61,605 bases of DNA from Shinella sp. UYSO24. GTDB lineage: Bacteria; Pseudomonadota; Alphaproteobacteria; Rhizobiales; Rhizobiaceae. Below are positions 1 through 8,391 of this stretch, one piece after another; the first letter of the stretch is position 1; every line of letters begins with the position of its first letter. The position numbers and the translations under genes are program-made. The notes beneath the pieces are model-generated. The model did no database searches, had not been told where the DNA came from, and worked only from the letters and a program-made list of their open reading frames with translations. The DNA lies in assembly GCA_902167985.1 (NCBI GenBank), contig CABHNZ010000024.1, positions 1 through 61,605 of the forward strand. The letters are read 5' to 3'.

Positions 1-1224
1 GAAGGGCCTTGGGTCACCTTCGCCCGCATGCAGACGCTGCGCTCGCCGAAAGGCCTGACGGGTCCATCGCTCGGTCTCCCGCAACTGACTTTTCGCGCCT
101 GGTTTACGGCGCAATGGGGTGTCGATGCATGGCAGGCGCTGGACAAGATCCCCAAGGACCAGTGGATGGATTATCTGGTCTGGTATCGCAAGGTTCTCGA
201 TCTGCCCGTGCGCAACAATGTCCGGATGACCGCGATCTCTTTCGTTGATGATCTCATTGCCATCGACATCGAGGGCGCAGAAACCGGCCGGGTGCTGACC
301 CGCCGGCTGGTTCTGGCCACCGGGCGTTCCGGCCTCGGCGGTTTCGCCGTCCCCGAATTCCTCAAGGGCATTGATCGCAAATATTGGGCGCATTCGGCCG
401 ACGAGATTGATTTCGCGGCCTTGAAGGGCAAGCGCGTAGCGGTGATCGGCGCTGGTGCCTCGTCCATGGACAATGCCGCGACTGCTCTCGAACAGGGGGC
501 GGCGGCCGTCGATCTCCTGATCCGTCGCAAGGAAATGCCGCGCATCAACAAGATGACGGGTATCGGCAGCCAGGGCGTCGTGCATGGCATGCATCAGCTG
601 CCTGACGCCTGGAAATGGAAGTTTGTCGACTATGCGGCGACGACCCAGACGCCGCCGCCGCGCTCGTCGACGCTGCGGGTCTCCCGGCATGAGAATGCCC
701 GCTTCTTCCTCGATTGCGGCATCGTTTCGGTCAGCCAGGAGGACAACGGTCTGCTGATCGAGACCACGCAAGGACCTATGCGATACGATTTCCTGATCGC
801 TGCGACCGGCTTCACCAATGACTTTAACGGCCGCCCGGAATTCGAGGCCATCGCGCCCTACATCCGGAGCTGGTCGGATGGCCGCCAGACGCCCGAGATG
901 GGGCCGTATCGTCGCGGAATGTCGGACGCCCCCGATCTCGGCCCGAGCTTTGAGTTCAGGGAAATCGTTCCGGGTTCCTGCCCGATGCTTTCACACATCC
1001 ACTGCTTCAACGATGCCGCCATGCTGACCCATGGAAAGGTCTCCGGCGATATCCCGGCAGTCAGCGCCGGTGCGGATCGTCTTGTCCGCGGTATCGCCGC
1101 ATCCTTCTTCGCCGAGGATGTCGAAGCCCATTTTGCCAATCTCGTCGCCTTCGATGTCCCCGAGCTGCAGGGCGACGAATGGACCGACTCCACCCCATTG
1201 CTCAACAAGGAGATCGCGTTGTGA
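1..1224 (+). CDS. FAD/NAD(P)-dependent monooxygenase, 5'-truncated by window edge
   Basis: The reading frame is open from base 1, so the true start and the N-terminal FAD-binding GxGxxG lie outside the window. The visible 407 residues carry an LATG-type motif (about 313-324), a second Rossmann motif VIGAGAS (about 441-461) and a C-terminal FLIAATGF, as in flavin monooxygenases of the Baeyer-Villiger/N-hydroxylase type. The protein is clearly paralogous to the one at 11621-13107; both share WVTFAR/WGTFAR, LGLP and a WY(R)xVxDLP(V/I)RN stretch. It heads an operon with two CMD proteins and an amino-acid ABC transporter and overlaps the next gene by 4 bases (GTGA). It probably oxygenates the transported substrate or a product of it; the substrate cannot be read from sequence. 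Confidence 0.85.
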   Translation, partial: EGPWVTFARMQTLRSPKGLTGPSLGLPQLTFRAWFTAQWGVDAWQALDKIPKDQWMDYLVWYRKVLDLPVRNNVRMTAISFVDDLIAIDIEGAETGRVLTRRLVLATGRSGLGGFAVPEFLKGIDRKYWAHSADEIDFAALKGKRVAVIGAGASSMDNAATALEQGAAAVDLLIRRKEMPRINKMTGIGSQGVVHGMHQLPDAWKWKFVDYAATTQTPPPRSSTLRVSRHENARFFLDCGIVSVSQEDNGLLIETTQGPMRYDFLIAATGFTNDFNGRPEFEAIAPYIRSWSDGRQTPEMGPYRRGMSDAPDLGPSFEFREIVPGSCPMLSHIHCFNDAAMLTHGKVSGDIPAVSAGADRLVRGIAASFFAEDVEAHFANLVAFDVPELQGDEWTDSTPLLNKEIAL

Positions 1225-1703
1225 TCGATGCCATGGACAAGGCCGCAGGCCTTTCGCCCGATGACCCCGTATACAAGGCAAGACGTTTCCGGCCGGAATT
1301 CGTCGAAGGCGCCGAGATCTGCCGTCTCTCCGTGTTGACCCCCAAGCATGGCCTTGGCCTGTCGACCACGCTGCGCCTGGCGCTGGCGCGCCGTATGGCC
1401 AAGCTGAATGCCGACGAGGTTCTGGTTGCCGATTATGAAGCGCAACTGGCCGCGCTCTCGCCATCCGATGAGCTTCTGGCACTGTCACAAGGTGCGACCG
1501 AGCTCGCCGAACCGCTGGCCTCGATCGCGCGGCATGCCGACCTGATCACTTTGTCGCCGATCAAGGCAACGGCGGAAGACATCACCCGCCTGCAGGAGGC
1601 TGGTCTCGACAACCCGCAGATCGTCGCTTTCTCCGAGCTGATCGCCTTCGTAAACTTCCAGACGCGGGTCGCGACCGGCCTAAGATTGATGGGGCTCGCA
1701 TGA
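1221..1703 (+). CDS. CMD (carboxymuconolactone decarboxylase)-domain protein without CxxC
   Basis: 160 residues. I place the start at the GTG at 1221, which overlaps the previous stop as GTGA; a longer in-frame start at 1179 would lie deep inside the upstream gene. The alpha-helical AhpD/CMD-like fold is suggested by the LRLALARRMAKLN helix and the IVAFSELIAFVNFQTR segment. The CxxC pair of AhpD peroxidases is absent (only one Cys, near residue 35). From memory it resembles the CMD family named after Agrobacterium vitis Avi_7170, which occurs paired with an AhpD-like partner, exactly as here. The role is unknown; members of such pairs sit beside flavin monooxygenases and ABC transporters. Confidence 0.75.
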   Translation: MIDAMDKAAGLSPDDPVYKARRFRPEFVEGAEICRLSVLTPKHGLGLSTTLRLALARRMAKLNADEVLVADYEAQLAALSPSDELLALSQGATELAEPLASIARHADLITLSPIKATAEDITRLQEAGLDNPQIVAFSELIAFVNFQTRVATGLRLMGLA

Positions 1704-2266
1704 TTACCACCGTCAAACTGAAGCCGCTTCATTGGCATCCGCATATCGCGCCGGTCGAGCTGGCCGACGCAACCCCCGAGCAGCTCGAGGCTATGAAGGT
1801 CACGCCGTCAGCCAAGAAGGTCTCGGAATATGTCCGCACGCTGGTGCATGACCCGGAAAGCTATGTCGCGCGTACGGTCCTGTTCAATGCGATCATGTAT
1901 GTCGAGGGCGGTCTGGACCGGCCGGCCCGTGAACTGGGTGCATTGGGCGCCTCGCTGGTCAACGGCTGCACCTACTGTGCCGTCACGCACGCCCGGCGGC
2001 ATGCAGAGCTGACCAAAAGCGATGACGTCGTCACGGCACTCTACCTGAACAAGCCGGAAGAGCTCGGGCCCCGCGATGCAGCGATATACGCCTTTGCCCG
2101 CCGTCTGTCGGTGACGCCGTCTGAGGCAACCCCGGAAGACATCGCCTCGCTCCGAGCCGTTGGCATGGATAACGCCGAGATTATCGATCTCATCCACGCA
2201 ATCTCGATCTTCGGCTGGGCAAACCGGCTGATGCACGTTCTTGGTCACGCAGATAGCGAGAAGTAA
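1700..2266 (+). CDS. AhpD-like alkylhydroperoxidase/CMD-domain protein
   Basis: 188 residues, starting at an ATG that overlaps the previous stop (ATGA). It carries the AhpD signature NGCTYCAVTHARRH (near residues 88-101): a redox CxxC followed by His. This motif fits thiol peroxidase or disulfide-relay chemistry, unlike the Cys-poor partner just upstream. The two genes match a recurring pair that I remember as the Avi_7170/Avi_7169-type families, unverified here. The translational coupling suggests that the two proteins work together, possibly removing peroxides or reactive intermediates made by the flavin monooxygenase upstream. Confidence 0.8.
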   Translation: MITTVKLKPLHWHPHIAPVELADATPEQLEAMKVTPSAKKVSEYVRTLVHDPESYVARTVLFNAIMYVEGGLDRPARELGALGASLVNGCTYCAVTHARRHAELTKSDDVVTALYLNKPEELGPRDAAIYAFARRLSVTPSEATPEDIASLRAVGMDNAEIIDLIHAISIFGWANRLMHVLGHADSEK

Positions 2267-2267
2267 C

Positions 2268-3003
2268 ATGCTGGAAATCAAAGATCTCAAGTTGTCCTAT
2301 GGATCGACCCAGATCCTGAACGGCGTCAATCTCTCGGTCAAGCGCGGCGACGTCGTGTCGATCATCGGCCCGAGTGGCACGGGCAAGACGACACTCCTGA
2401 AATGCATCAACTATCTGGCAAAGCCGCCTCCGGCTCCATCACCTTCGACAAGATCCAGATGGACTATCAGCGCGCGGACAAGGCCGCAATCCAGGCAATC
2501 CGCCTGCGGACCGCGATGGTGTTCCAGCAGTTCAATGTCTTCAAGAACATGACCGTTCTGGAGAACGTCATGGACCCGCTGGTGGTCGTGCAGCGCAAGT
2601 CGAAGGACGAGGCGCGCGCATTGCGCTGGAAGAGATCGACCGCGTCGGCCTCACCTCGCGCAAGGATCACTATCCGTCACAGCTTTCCGGCGGTCAGCTT
2701 CAGCGCACCGGCATTGCGCGCGCCCTGGCCGTCAAGCCGGACATGATGCTCTTCGACGAACCGACCTCGTCGCTCGATCCTGAACTCGTTGGCGAAGTGC
2801 TCAAGGTCATCAAGGATGTCGCATCGTCCGGCATCACCTCGCTGCTCGTCACCCACGAGATGCAGTTCGCCAAGAATATCTCGAACCGCATCATCTTCAT
2901 GGAAAAGGGCGTTGTCGCAGCCGACGGCAGCCCGACTGAAATCTTCGACACCCCGTCCAACCCGCGCCTTGCTCAATTCCTCAACTCTGAACTCGTGCAT
3001 TAA
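2268..3003 (+). CDS. Amino-acid ABC transporter ATP-binding protein (GlnQ/HisP type), frame interrupted twice
   Basis: It begins MLEIKDLKLSYGS one base after the previous stop. Walker A GPSGTGKTT is in the first frame, the Q-loop region MVFQQFNVFKNM in the second, and the LSGGQLQR signature, Walker B MMLFDEP and H-loop LLVTHE in the third. The frame moves by the loss of one base near 2424 (CCGCC) and another near 2622 (GCGCGC). With both restored the gene is 245 codons, the normal family size. All catalytic motifs are intact, so I regard this as a working gene with sequence errors rather than a pseudogene. It energises the permeases encoded at 3925-5342. Confidence 0.88.
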
Positions 3004-3022
3004 CAAAAAAGGGAACTCAGAC

Positions 3023-3850
3023 ATGTCTGCCATGAATTCGATATTCCGCCGTCAGTTCGCCCTTGCTGTTGCAGGCGGGATTGCGATTGCAATGTCCGCT
3101 GCCGGCGCAGGCCATGCCCAGTCGGTTCGCACCATCAAGATCGCCACCTCGGCTGAATCCAAGCCGCTGGCCTGGGGCGCGATTGGCGTCACGCCGCAGG
3201 GCTATGAGCCGGATCTGCTGCGCGCCATCAATGCCAAGCTGCCGCAGTACAAGTTCGAGATGGAAGGCGTTGCCGACATCGCCCAGGAAACCGGCCTTGC
3301 CACTGGCAAGTACGACATCGCCGTCGGCGGCTATTACCAGTCGGAAACCCGCTCGAAGCAGTTCCTCATCCCGGAAAATCCGGAGGGCGCGAGCCTGATG
3401 AAGATCTACAGCAAGACGAATAGCGGCATCAAGGAGATGAAGGACCTCGTCGGCAAGACGATAGTCCCGGTGACTGCCGGCGGCGGCGTCTACAAGTTCG
3501 TCATGGGCTGGCAGGAAAAGAACCCCGGCTACAAGATCGCCATCACCGCATCGAGCGCCGGCGTTCCCTATCCGAACCGCCTGAACGAGATCCAGCAGGG
3601 CAAGTATGACGCGATGATCCTGCCGTCGAACCTCGGCGAGCAGACCGTCATCGACAACCAGAAGCTCGATATCGTCGCATCCGAGCCGGTCGTCATCAAC
3701 AACACCTATGTCCTCATTCACAAGTCGGATGAGAACAAGGCGCTGGCCGAGGACATCAACAAGGTGCTGAAGGAACTCAAGGACGACGGCACGATCGACA
3801 AGCTTTCCATGCAGTGGTTCGGCGAAAAAATCTCGACCTACATGAAGTGA
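3023..3850 (+). CDS. Polar amino-acid ABC transporter, periplasmic substrate-binding protein
   Basis: 275 residues. The ATG at 3023 follows a GGGA ribosome site (3011-3014) and opens a Sec signal peptide with a hydrophobic core (about residues 12-28) ending in GHAQS. The mature part has the SBP_bac_3 pattern (KIATSAESKPLAW, GYEPDLLRAIN, DIAVGGYYQSETRSK) and the C-terminal helix DDGTIDKLSMQWFGE typical of cystine/glutamine/opine binders. It lies between its ATPase and two permeases and binds the imported ligand in the periplasm. The ligand is unknown; a sulfur-containing amino acid is my inference from the neighbouring sulfur module. Confidence 0.9.
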   Translation: MSAMNSIFRRQFALAVAGGIAIAMSAAGAGHAQSVRTIKIATSAESKPLAWGAIGVTPQGYEPDLLRAINAKLPQYKFEMEGVADIAQETGLATGKYDIAVGGYYQSETRSKQFLIPENPEGASLMKIYSKTNSGIKEMKDLVGKTIVPVTAGGGVYKFVMGWQEKNPGYKIAITASSAGVPYPNRLNEIQQGKYDAMILPSNLGEQTVIDNQKLDIVASEPVVINNTYVLIHKSDENKALAEDINKVLKELKDDGTIDKLSMQWFGEKISTYMK

Positions 3851-3868
3851 GCTAAGCCCGCATCCAAA

Positions 3869-3892
3869 GAGCCGCTGCATCTGCAGCGGCTC
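3869..3892 (+). other. Intercistronic stem-loop between binding protein and permease
   Basis: GAGCCGCTGC pairs perfectly with GCAGCGGCTC around an ATCT loop. There is no T-run after it, so it is more likely an mRNA-stabilising hairpin or partial attenuator than a full terminator. Such hairpins commonly let the binding protein be made in excess of the permeases. Confidence 0.6.
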
Positions 3893-3924
3893 CAGGGTGA
3901 ACCTGCAAAAGGGGAGTGTTCCAA

Positions 3925-4632
3925 GTGGATCTTTCTGTGATGATTCCCGAGCTCTTGTCGGCTATGCCGCTGACGCTCGCGATCATGTTCGTGGCCATGA
4001 TCGTCGGCTTCTGTCTGGCTCTCATTGCAACGACGTTCCGCATTCGCCGGATACCCGTGATCAGCCAGTTGGCGGACCTTTACGTGTCCTATGCCAGAAG
4101 CGTTCCGGTCGTCCTGCAATTGTTCGTCGCCTTTTACGGCCTCCCCCTGATCGGTGGTCTGTTCGGCATTCCCGATGTGCTCGATGCCACGGTCGCGGCG
4201 ATGATCGGCCTCAGCCTGTACCACGGTGGCTATCTCTCCGAGGTCATGCGTCCGGCCTATCTGGCCGTCGAACGCGGCCAGCATGATGCATCCGACAGCC
4301 TTGGCTATACGTTCAAGCAGAAGATCTTTCGCGTCGTCGGCCCGCAGGCCGTGCATATCGCGCTGCCGGGTTACGGCAACTCGATCATCTACCTGATCCA
4401 TAACGTCGCCCTGGTCATGTATATCGGCGCCGCGGACGTGATGGCGACAGCCCATCTCGTCATGGAGCGCGACTACAACCAATACCAGTTCCAGACCTAC
4501 CTGGTTCTTGCCGTCATTTATTCGATCATGTGCCTGATTGCCTGGCTCATCGTGCGTGCCTTCGAAATTCGCTCGTCCCGCTACACGACGAAGAGCGTCC
4601 AGTTGAAGAAGCCGGTGCTGGCCAGCGTCTAA
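3925..4632 (+). CDS. Amino-acid ABC transporter permease (HisM/GlnP family)
   Basis: 235 residues from the GTG at 3925. I prefer this to the GTG at 3916 because AGGGGAG (3909-3915) lies about 9 bases ahead of it but directly against the earlier codon. Several membrane helices are evident (MPLTLAIMFVAMIVGFCLAL near the start; TYLVLAVIYSIMCLIAWLIV near the end). The permease cytoplasmic loop is seen as GGYLSEVMRPAYLAVERGQ followed by DASDSLGYT. It forms the membrane channel with the next gene, which lies 17 bases downstream. Confidence 0.88.
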   Translation: MDLSVMIPELLSAMPLTLAIMFVAMIVGFCLALIATTFRIRRIPVISQLADLYVSYARSVPVVLQLFVAFYGLPLIGGLFGIPDVLDATVAAMIGLSLYHGGYLSEVMRPAYLAVERGQHDASDSLGYTFKQKIFRVVGPQAVHIALPGYGNSIIYLIHNVALVMYIGAADVMATAHLVMERDYNQYQFQTYLVLAVIYSIMCLIAWLIVRAFEIRSSRYTTKSVQLKKPVLASV

Positions 4633-4649
4633 GGAAGAGAAGCTCCATC

Positions 4650-5342
4650 ATGTTCAACTCTGAAGTCCTTCTTCCGGACCTGTGGGATCTTCTCGGCGCG
4701 GTGCCCGTGACGATCGGCATGGCCGTCCTGGTGTTCATCTTCTCGACGCTGATCGGCAGCCTGTTTGCAATGATCGAGTACCGCAAGATCCCGGTCCTGC
4801 GCGAACTGGTCGTCGTCTACAAGGTGATCTTCAAGGGCGTGCCCATGGTCGTCGTGATTTTCCTTGTCTATTACAGCCTGCCGTCGATCCTGCAGTCTAT
4901 GGCATCACTTGCCGGATACACGATCAACGGCTACTGGACGCCGAACTGGGTCATCCTCGTCGTGGCACTGATCTTCTGCGTCGCGGCGTTCCAGGCGGAG
5001 GTGGTCAAAGGCGCGCTCAATTCCTTCGATACCGGTCAGTCCGACGCCGCGTCTTCGCTCGGCTATACCGGGTTCCAGATGTTCCGCCGGGTCATGTTCC
5101 CGCAGGTGGTCGTCGCCGCGATCCCGGATCTGGCAAATTCGATCATGGTCATCATGAAGGCTCTGTCGCTCGGATTTGCTATCGAGGTGGTCGACATTTT
5201 CGCCCAGTCGCAGCTCACGGCAGCCCTGAACTTCTACTATCTCGAGGCCTTCGTGCTGGCCGTCATCATCTATATGGTGATCGCCTATATCGTCACACAG
5301 ATCGCCGACAAGACCGAAAAGGCGTTCCGGTTGCGCGCTTAA
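4650..5342 (+). CDS. Amino-acid ABC transporter permease, second subunit
   Basis: 230 residues. The ATG at 4650 follows GGAAGAGA; a longer reading from 4530 would overlap the upstream permease and is rejected. It has the same inner-membrane architecture as its neighbour, with the ATPase-contact loop AFQAEVVKGALNSFDTGQ and DAASSLGYT. It is the last gene of the transporter operon and is followed by a strong terminator at 5374-5404. Confidence 0.88.
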   Translation: MFNSEVLLPDLWDLLGAVPVTIGMAVLVFIFSTLIGSLFAMIEYRKIPVLRELVVVYKVIFKGVPMVVVIFLVYYSLPSILQSMASLAGYTINGYWTPNWVILVVALIFCVAAFQAEVVKGALNSFDTGQSDAASSLGYTGFQMFRRVMFPQVVVAAIPDLANSIMVIMKALSLGFAIEVVDIFAQSQLTAALNFYYLEAFVLAVIIYMVIAYIVTQIADKTEKAFRLRA

Positions 5343-5373
5343 CCACTCATGTCGCGGAACGTGACTGCATTTG

Positions 5374-5404
5374 AGCGCCGGATCACCCCGATCCGGCGCT
5401 TTTC
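5374..5404 (+). terminator. Rho-independent terminator after the amino-acid transporter operon
   Basis: GCGCCGGATC (5375-5384), loop ACCCC and GATCCGGCGC form a perfect 10-base stem (11 with the flanking A-T pair), followed by TTTTC. The tail is on the plus strand only, so it ends the operon on the left rather than the Lrp gene on the right. Confidence 0.9.
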
Positions 5405-5443
5405 AATATGGTGGCGGCCACGGTCGCCAGAAGCGTCGGACAT

Positions 5444-5925
5444 TCACCTCAATCCCATAAGATCGACCGGCCGGTTGTTGATGATGGCCTCCATGGAAAA
5501 GAAGCCGGTCACCGTCGCGAGATCGAAGTTGGTGATCAGCTTCTGATAGAAAGCGTCGTATCCACCATGCCTTTTGTCACCACCTTGATGAGGTAATCCC
5601 AGTCGCCACCGATGCGGTAGAAGTCTATGACTTCCGGCAGTCGGTCCACATGCGCGCGGAAATCCTCGATCCATTCCTTGGAGTGGTGGCGGGTGCGGAT
5701 CATCACGAAAACCGTCAGGTCGAGGCCAAGCGCCTGAAGGTCGATCTGACTGTGAGATCCCCTGATCAGGCCAAGCCCATGCAACCGCTGAAGGCGTCGC
5801 CAGCAGGCGTTCTGCGAAAGGCCGACCTTGTCTGCGAGATCCCGCTGCGAGAGCGTCGCATCGATTTGCATCGCGCGGAGGATCTTCATATCAAAATCGT
5901 CTATCTTTTTGGCTTCAGCGATCAT
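5444..5925 (-). CDS. Lrp/AsnC-family transcriptional regulator, frame interrupted near the C-terminus
   Basis: The start is the ATG at 5925 (MIAEAKKIDDFDMK). The N-terminal winged helix-turn-helix is LSQRDLADKVGLSQNACWRRLQRL, followed by the RAM ligand-sensing domain (VFVMIRTRHH, VIDFYRIGGDWDYLIKVV). The frame breaks near 5563, just after TKG; restoring one base gives the expected end GYDAFYQKLI ... FSMEAI and a 160-residue protein, the normal family length. It is transcribed divergently from the class V aminotransferase operon, so it probably controls that operon in response to an amino acid. Lrp relatives that sense cysteine (CyuR/DecR) control cysteine breakdown in enterobacteria. Confidence 0.85.
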
Positions 5926-5959
5926 TTGACACAAATCCAGGCGTAAAATCGAGAAAATT

Positions 5960-5975
5960 GGTGAGAAAACTCACC
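5960..5975. promoter_or_regulatory. Palindrome in the Lrp/aminotransferase divergent region, candidate operator
   Basis: GGTGAG AAAA CTCACC is a perfect 6-base inverted repeat in the 100-base gap between the Lrp start (5925) and the divergent TTG start (6026). Its AT-rich centre and position suit an Lrp/AsnC binding site. No binding evidence is available. Confidence 0.45.
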
Positions 5976-6025
5976 GTGATGTAGATTAAGATTGAGGTCA
6001 ATATCCCCGCATTAGGAGAATAACT

Positions 6026-7516
6026 TTGGACGCGTCCCGCCGCCATGCCGAGCTTGCCGACACACCGCTCTCGCAGTTCCGGCGGAGCCTCGCAAGGCCC
6101 GATATTATCGGCTACCTTGGCGAAGGACTGGTCGGATCCCGGGCGCGGATTTCCGGCCCCTATGGCGAAAAGCCTCTGGTCTATGCGGACTATGTCGCTT
6201 CCGGCCGGGCGCTCCATCAGGTTGAACGCTTCGTTCTCGAGGACGTGCTTCCCTATTATGCCAACAGCCATACCGAGGCCTCCTACTGTGGTGGCTTCAT
6301 GACAAGAATGCGCCGCGAGGCACGCGCTCTGATTGGCGAGTTCTGCGGCGCGACGAGCGAGCATGCTGTCATCTTCGCAGGTTCGGGAGCGACCTCCGGG
6401 CTCAATCGGCTGGTCAAGCTCTTCGGCGTAGCAGATGCAGTATCTGCAGGCCGGGCTGCACGGGTGATCGTCGGCCCTTACGAACATCACTCCAATATCC
6501 TGCCGTGGCGCGAGAGTGGTGCGGAGATCATCGAGATTGCGGAAGCTGCGGACGGCGGACCTGATCTCGCCCAGCTTCGCGACGCCCTTTTAAACGGGCC
6601 GGACCTGACGATCTGCACCCTGTCGGCGGCCTCCAACATTACCGGCATCACCAGCGACGTCGCGGCCATCACGAACATGGTCAAGGCTGCCGGTGCGAAG
6701 ATGATCTGGGACTATGCGGGTGCAGGTCCTTATGTGCCGATTGCGATGAACCCTGCGCCGGATGCGACGATCGACGCCATCGTCTTGTCACCCCATAAGT
6801 TCATCGGCGGCCCAGGCGCATCCGGCATCCTGATCCTGCGGCGCGATGCCGTCACAACAACCAAGCCTTCGTGGCCGGGCGGCGGAACCGTCAAGTTCGT
6901 TTCGCCGCAGGCCCATGACTATTCCGACAGCATAGAGTCCCGGGAAGAGGCCGGTACGCCCAACGTTGTCGGCGATATCCGCGCGGCACTCGCCTTCATC
7001 GTCAAGGATGCGATCGGCCGCGAGACGATGGCGGCCCGCAATCACGCGCTTGCCAAGCGCGCCTTCGACGCCTGGAAGGATCTGCCGCAGATGGAGATCC
7101 TCGGCCTTGCGGCACCTGAGCGCCTGCCGATCTTCTCTTTCCGGGTCAAGGATGGAAAGGGCGGCCATGTTCACCAGCAACTGGTCACTCGCATGTTGAG
7201 CGACCGGTTCGGCATCCAGGCCCGAGGCGGCTGCGCGTGTGCCGGTCCTTACGTCCATCGGCTTTTGTCGATCGACGAAGAACATTCCGAAGCGATCCGG
7301 CAATCGATCCTGTCCGGCGACGAGATCGAGAAGCCCGGCTTCATCCGTCTGAATTTCAGCGTTCTGCTGCCGGAGGAAAAGGTTCAGTTCATCCTGGACT
7401 CAGTGGCGCAGATCGTCACGGATGCTGGATCCTTCACTGGAGATTATCAGGTCGATCTGAGCCGTGCGATTTTTTCGCCAAAGGCTGCGGCAGGCCAGGA
7501 TCTGATCGATGCATAA
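6026..7516 (+). CDS. Class V PLP-dependent aminotransferase, cysteine desulfurase-like
   Basis: 496 residues, longer than SufS/NifS (about 400). The start is TTG at 6026 behind AGGAGA (6014-6019). The active-site Lys is in LSPHKFIGG (K258), with EHHSN (about 153-157) and WDYAGAGPY (D229) as expected for fold-type I class V enzymes. A cysteine-bearing segment GGCACAGPYVHR (about 397-408) lies where desulfurases carry the persulfide-forming Cys. The family is widely annotated as desulfurase or selenocysteine lyase without proof. It overlaps the next gene, a persulfide-dioxygenase-like protein, by 8 bases, which supports a sulfur-releasing role. An aminotransferase or lyase acting on another substrate remains possible. 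Confidence 0.85.
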   Translation: MDASRRHAELADTPLSQFRRSLARPDIIGYLGEGLVGSRARISGPYGEKPLVYADYVASGRALHQVERFVLEDVLPYYANSHTEASYCGGFMTRMRREARALIGEFCGATSEHAVIFAGSGATSGLNRLVKLFGVADAVSAGRAARVIVGPYEHHSNILPWRESGAEIIEIAEAADGGPDLAQLRDALLNGPDLTICTLSAASNITGITSDVAAITNMVKAAGAKMIWDYAGAGPYVPIAMNPAPDATIDAIVLSPHKFIGGPGASGILILRRDAVTTTKPSWPGGGTVKFVSPQAHDYSDSIESREEAGTPNVVGDIRAALAFIVKDAIGRETMAARNHALAKRAFDAWKDLPQMEILGLAAPERLPIFSFRVKDGKGGHVHQQLVTRMLSDRFGIQARGGCACAGPYVHRLLSIDEEHSEAIRQSILSGDEIEKPGFIRLNFSVLLPEEKVQFILDSVAQIVTDAGSFTGDYQVDLSRAIFSPKAAAGQDLIDA

Positions 7517-8387
7517 GCCAGATGTCGCGGGTTTTCATGATCCTCGCACCGGCAGCATCCAGTATATCGTGGCCTGCCCCGTTACGCGTTACTGCGCGAT
7601 CATCGATCCGGTACTCAATTTCGACGAGAAATCCGGTTCGACGGCAACGACGAATGCGGATCTGCTGCTGGCGCATGTCGAAGCGAACGGGCTTGTCGTT
7701 CAATGGATCCTCGACACGCATCCGCATGCCGATCATTTTTCCGCTGCACCCTATCTGAAAGCGCGCACCGGCGCGCCGATGGCAATCGGTGAGCATGTCC
7801 GCAAGGTGCAGGAGATTTGGCGCGGCATTTACAACTGGTCAGACCTTGCCTGTGACGGTTCGCAATGGGACCGATTGTTCCGGCACGGCGAAACCTTCTC
7901 CATCGGTGATATGGAGGTGCGGGTGATGCACTCGCCCGGCCACACATTGGCGTCCATCACCTATGTCGTCGGCGACGCTGCGTTCATTCACGATACACTG
8001 TTCATGCCCGACAGTGGCTCGGCGCGGGCAGACTTTCCAGGCGGCAGCGCCAAGAGCCTCTGGGCTTCGATACAGGACATACTGAGCCTGCCGGATGAAA
8101 CCCGCCTGTTCACCGGGCACGACTACCGGCCGGGCGGACGCGCTGCCCTGTGGGAAAGCTCGGTGGTCCGGCAAAAGACCGAAAACCCGCATCTGAGCGG
8201 CCAATCCGAGAGCGACTTCATCGCCCGTCGCGAGGCCCGCGACCGGACCTTGCCAATGCCGAAGCTGATCCTGCACGCGCTTCAGGTGAATATCCGCGGC
8301 GGCGAACTGCCGCCGGTGGAAGACAATGGACGGCGCTATCTGAAGATCCCCCTCGATGCTCTTCCCGGCGCGGTATGGGGGGGCTGA
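7509..8387 (+). CDS. Metallo-beta-lactamase-fold persulfide dioxygenase-like protein (Blh/ETHE1 type)
   Basis: 292 residues, translationally coupled to the gene upstream. Metal ligands are visible as THPHADH (about 73-79), HSPGHT (about 140-145), IHDTLF and TGHDYRPGG, the arrangement of ETHE1-like persulfide dioxygenases and of Blh in the BigR operon. The known reaction of the family is oxidation of glutathione persulfide to sulfite by O2 at a mononuclear iron. The C-terminal part (LPMPKLILHALQVNIRGG) matches Blh-type proteins. It is followed five bases later by a TauE/SafE exporter, matching the sulfite-producing and sulfite-exporting pairing known from BigR operons. Confidence 0.85.
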   Translation: MHKPDVAGFHDPRTGSIQYIVACPVTRYCAIIDPVLNFDEKSGSTATTNADLLLAHVEANGLVVQWILDTHPHADHFSAAPYLKARTGAPMAIGEHVRKVQEIWRGIYNWSDLACDGSQWDRLFRHGETFSIGDMEVRVMHSPGHTLASITYVVGDAAFIHDTLFMPDSGSARADFPGGSAKSLWASIQDILSLPDETRLFTGHDYRPGGRAALWESSVVRQKTENPHLSGQSESDFIARREARDRTLPMPKLILHALQVNIRGGELPPVEDNGRRYLKIPLDALPGAVWGG

Positions 8388-8391
8388 CCCT

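Noticed and set aside
2789..3022. N-terminal extension of the amino-acid binding protein to 2789
   Set aside because: It would run inside the ATPase gene; a signal peptide and ribosome site place the start at 3023.
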